From Novosphingobium barchaimii LL02 (GTDB lineage Bacteria; Pseudomonadota; Alphaproteobacteria; Sphingomonadales; Sphingomonadaceae), in assembly GCF_001046635.1 (NCBI RefSeq), contig NZ_KQ130457.1, forward strand, positions 312,531 to 376,530: DNA of 64,000 nucleotides, written 5' to 3'. Under the pieces are notes generated by a model that saw only the letters and a program-made list of their open reading frames with translations, did no database searches and was not told the origin of the DNA. Made by a program: the position numbers and the translations under genes. Positions 58,724 through 64,000 of this stretch are shown one piece after another. Every line of letters starts with the position of its first letter. The first letter of the stretch is position 1.

Positions 58724-60994
58724 ATGCTGCGCCCGTTTCGCCATTTCCAAGTTGCCGGGGCCATCGCCGGCTTTGGCATTCTCTTTGCTGCGATGGCGCA
58801 GGCCGCGCCCACCCGCGAAGATATCGATCGCTCGGTTGGCCTCCGGGAAAGCTGGCAGTATCTTACCCGCGATGTCGCTTGGCCCGCTCGCTGGACGCCG
58901 GACGGAGCTGCCTTCACGTACCGCAAGACGGTGGAAGGCGGGTTTGCTTTCGAGACTGTCGATGCGCGAACGCTGGATAAGTCGCGGGCCTTCGATCAGC
59001 AGCGGCTTGCCATCGCTTTGGGCAATGCGCTGCGCCGCCCGGTCAAGCCTCTGCGCTTGCCATTCGAGACGTTCGACTATGCCGGTGACCGCCAGACGAT
59101 CGTCTTCTCGCTGGACGAGGCCGGCTGGCGCTGCACTCTGGCAGACTACCGTTGCGAGGCGCTGGTGGACCCAAGCCGCCCGCGCGGCTTTGGCGTCGTG
59201 CGTGATCTGAGCGCTCCTGCCGACAACCACCCGCGCCTATCGCCCGATGGCCGCTTGGAAGCGTTGGTAGAGGACGACAACCTGGTGGTGCGAAAGGCGG
59301 GCGGGGGCGATGCCGTGCGCCTCAGCTCCGATGGTTCGGCCGGCGATTTCTACGATCCCGAGACGATCGCCTGGTCGCCCGACAGCCGCCGGCTGATGAT
59401 CTACCGCGTCCGGCCTGGATATGCCCGCCATGTCCAGCGGGTCGAGGCAGCGCCTGCGGGGCAGGGGCAACCGGCGCTGCGCAGCCAGCTCTATCCCAAG
59501 CCCGGCGATACGGTGGATCAGGAGCGGCCCGTGCTCATCGATGTTGCCAGCGGCCGGCACACCGAGATTGATGCGGCGCTATTCCCCAATGCCTACCAAC
59601 TCTCCGCCCCGCGCTGGCGGCCCGACGGAAACAGCGCTGCGTTCGACTACGTAAGGCGTGGCTTCGGACAGGCGCGGATCATCTCCGTCGATGCCGCGAC
59701 GGGCGTGGCCCATGCTGCCGTCACCGAGGACGCCCGCACCTTCGTTTATGCCGACCGCCGGTTCGCGCAGGATGTCGGGCCTGCCGGCAACGAGATTGTC
59801 TGGGCGTCCGAGCGCGACGGATGGAACCACCTCTACTTGATCGACGGCAGGTCCGGCCGCGTGAAGAACCGCATCACCCGGGGCGACTGGGTGGTTCGCG
59901 ATGTTGTCCGGGTGGACGAGAAAAAGCGTCAGGTATGGTTCGCGGCCAGCGGCATGAACGCCGGGGAGGATCCCTATTTCCGGCACTACTACCGCATCGA
60001 CTTCGATGGCCGGAACCTGATCCCGCTCACCCCGGAGCGTGCGGATCATGTCGTCAGCTTCTCACCCGACATGACGCTGTTCGTCGACAACTACTCGCGC
60101 GTGGACCTGCCTAACGTCAGCGAACTGCGCAGGGCGCGAGACGGTGCGCTGATCGCCCCGGTGACGAAGGGTGACATCAGCCGCCTGACCGCCGCCGGGT
60201 TTCGAGCGCCGGAAGTATTCACCGCCAAGGGCCGCGACGGCAAGACCGATATCTGGGGCCTCGTCGTGCGCCCGCGGAACTACGATCCGGCCCGCAAGTA
60301 CCCGGTGATCGAGAACATCTATGCCGGGCCGCACGACAGCTTCGTGCCCAAGGGCTTCTGGCCCTTCGGCTACCACTCCGGCGGCGACAAGGTCATCGGC
60401 ATGCAGGCGCTGGCGGACCTCGGCTTTATCGTCGTGCAGATCGACGGCATGGGCACGGCCAACCGCTCCAAGGCGTTCCAGGACGTGGCGTGGAAGAACC
60501 TTCAGGATTCCGGCTTCCCCGACCGCATCGCCTGGCACCGCGCGCTGGCCGCGCAGGACCCTGCCTACGACATCAGCCGCGTCGGTATCTACGGTGCCTC
60601 GGCGGGCGGGCAGAGCACGCTCAATGCGTTGCTGTTCCACGGCGATTTCTACAAGGCGGGCGTCGCCTATGCCGGCTGTTACGACAACCGCATGGACAAG
60701 ATCAGCTGGAACGAACAGTGGCTTGGCTGGCCGGTCGACGGCAGCTATTCCGCCGCCTCTGGCGTCGACAACGCGGCTCGGCTGCAGGGCAAGCTTTTCC
60801 TGATCGTGGGCGAGCAGGACAGCAACGTCGACCCTGCCTCTACCATGCAGGTGGCCGATGCGCTTATCAAAGCGGACAAGGACTTCGACTTGCTGGTCGT
60901 GCCGGGCGGCGAGCACAGCGTCGGCCGTTCGACCGGTCCGATCGACTACGTGACTCGCCGCCAGTTCGAATTCTTCGTGCGGGCGCTCCAGTGA
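58724..60994 (+). CDS. Exported S9-family dipeptidyl peptidase (DPP-IV-like)
   Basis: This 756-residue serine peptidase has a signal peptide (hydrophobic 10-26, AQAA). The N-terminal beta-propeller (about 50-480) contains WSPDSRR and WASERDGWNHLYL repeats, and the C-terminal alpha/beta-hydrolase has Ser626 (YGASAGGQS), Asp699 (GEQDSNVD) and His731 (GGEHSVGR). DPP-IV cleaves Xaa-Pro dipeptides from peptide N-termini. Placement after hydroxyproline catabolism suggests it releases Pro/Hyp dipeptides from collagen- or extensin-like peptides. It starts 22 nt after the terminator. Confidence 0.92.
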   Translation: MLRPFRHFQVAGAIAGFGILFAAMAQAAPTREDIDRSVGLRESWQYLTRDVAWPARWTPDGAAFTYRKTVEGGFAFETVDARTLDKSRAFDQQRLAIALGNALRRPVKPLRLPFETFDYAGDRQTIVFSLDEAGWRCTLADYRCEALVDPSRPRGFGVVRDLSAPADNHPRLSPDGRLEALVEDDNLVVRKAGGGDAVRLSSDGSAGDFYDPETIAWSPDSRRLMIYRVRPGYARHVQRVEAAPAGQGQPALRSQLYPKPGDTVDQERPVLIDVASGRHTEIDAALFPNAYQLSAPRWRPDGNSAAFDYVRRGFGQARIISVDAATGVAHAAVTEDARTFVYADRRFAQDVGPAGNEIVWASERDGWNHLYLIDGRSGRVKNRITRGDWVVRDVVRVDEKKRQVWFAASGMNAGEDPYFRHYYRIDFDGRNLIPLTPERADHVVSFSPDMTLFVDNYSRVDLPNVSELRRARDGALIAPVTKGDISRLTAAGFRAPEVFTAKGRDGKTDIWGLVVRPRNYDPARKYPVIENIYAGPHDSFVPKGFWPFGYHSGGDKVIGMQALADLGFIVVQIDGMGTANRSKAFQDVAWKNLQDSGFPDRIAWHRALAAQDPAYDISRVGIYGASAGGQSTLNALLFHGDFYKAGVAYAGCYDNRMDKISWNEQWLGWPVDGSYSAASGVDNAARLQGKLFLIVGEQDSNVDPASTMQVADALIKADKDFDLLVVPGGEHSVGRSTGPIDYVTRRQFEFFVRALQ

Positions 60995-64000
<3,006 letters not shown>

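Overview
The window is high-GC DNA that looks like an alphaproteobacterium of the Sphingomonadales (Novosphingobium/Sphingobium type). This is inferred from the SucD sequence, a vanillate-demethylase-type Rieske oxygenase, a large TonB-dependent receptor, repeated IclR/LysR/TetR-controlled catabolic blocks and GH3/GH51/GH2 glycosidases. No rRNA, tRNA, CRISPR array, replication origin or intact insertion sequence was seen; one small transposase remnant is present.

Layout. (1) 1-931: sucD (TCA cycle) and its terminator. (2) 1026-24687: a catabolic island. It holds two IclR regulators, an epoxide hydrolase, SnoaL-like and EthD-like small proteins, an amidohydrolase, a zinc-independent MDR reductase, an aldehyde dehydrogenase, a GMC alcohol oxidase/dehydrogenase, an MFS transporter, two serine hydrolases, an SDR, a luciferase-like monooxygenase, a Rieske oxygenase, an AMP-forming acyl-CoA ligase fused translationally to an APH-type kinase, a LysR regulator, a degenerate hydrolase/flavin-reductase fusion and a nitronate-monooxygenase-like protein. 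The set reads as oxidative opening and CoA activation of an aromatic or terpenoid-like compound; the substrate cannot be read from sequence. (3) 24826-26320: peroxide defence (glutathione peroxidase, OhrR, Ohr) with an elaborate promoter/operator. (4) 26335-29967: GlxA/AraC regulator, then a P450 / EthD-like / SDR block. (5) 30034-40809: a hemicellulose block (GH3, GH51, GH3, SGNH esterase, membrane-anchored esterase) flanked by two TetR regulators. (6) 40896-49119: a second catabolic block: CaiB-type CoA transferase, FbiC (FO synthase), NADPH:F420 reductase and an APH-type kinase, divergent from a TonB-dependent receptor. (7) 49120-49738: transposase remnant. (8) 49739-56375: housekeeping and stress genes, including a LOV blue-light histidine kinase with its response regulator and a beta-carbonic anhydrase. 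(9) 56681-64000: hydroxyproline catabolism (deaminase and 2-epimerase) behind a GntR-type palindrome, then an S9 dipeptidyl peptidase and a GH2 beta-galactosidase that runs off the window.

Highlights. The FbiC-NpdG pair puts deazaflavin (FO/F420) chemistry in a sphingomonad-like catabolic operon beside CoA-activating and kinase genes. A shared palindrome, WWTGCA-N10-TGCAWW, occurs at three control points of the first island (3309, 12019, 18600) and may define an IclR regulon. In two places an APH-type kinase sits in the same operon as a CoA-activating enzyme. All functional calls rest on motif reading by eye; start codons were chosen from ribosome-binding sites and family N-termini.
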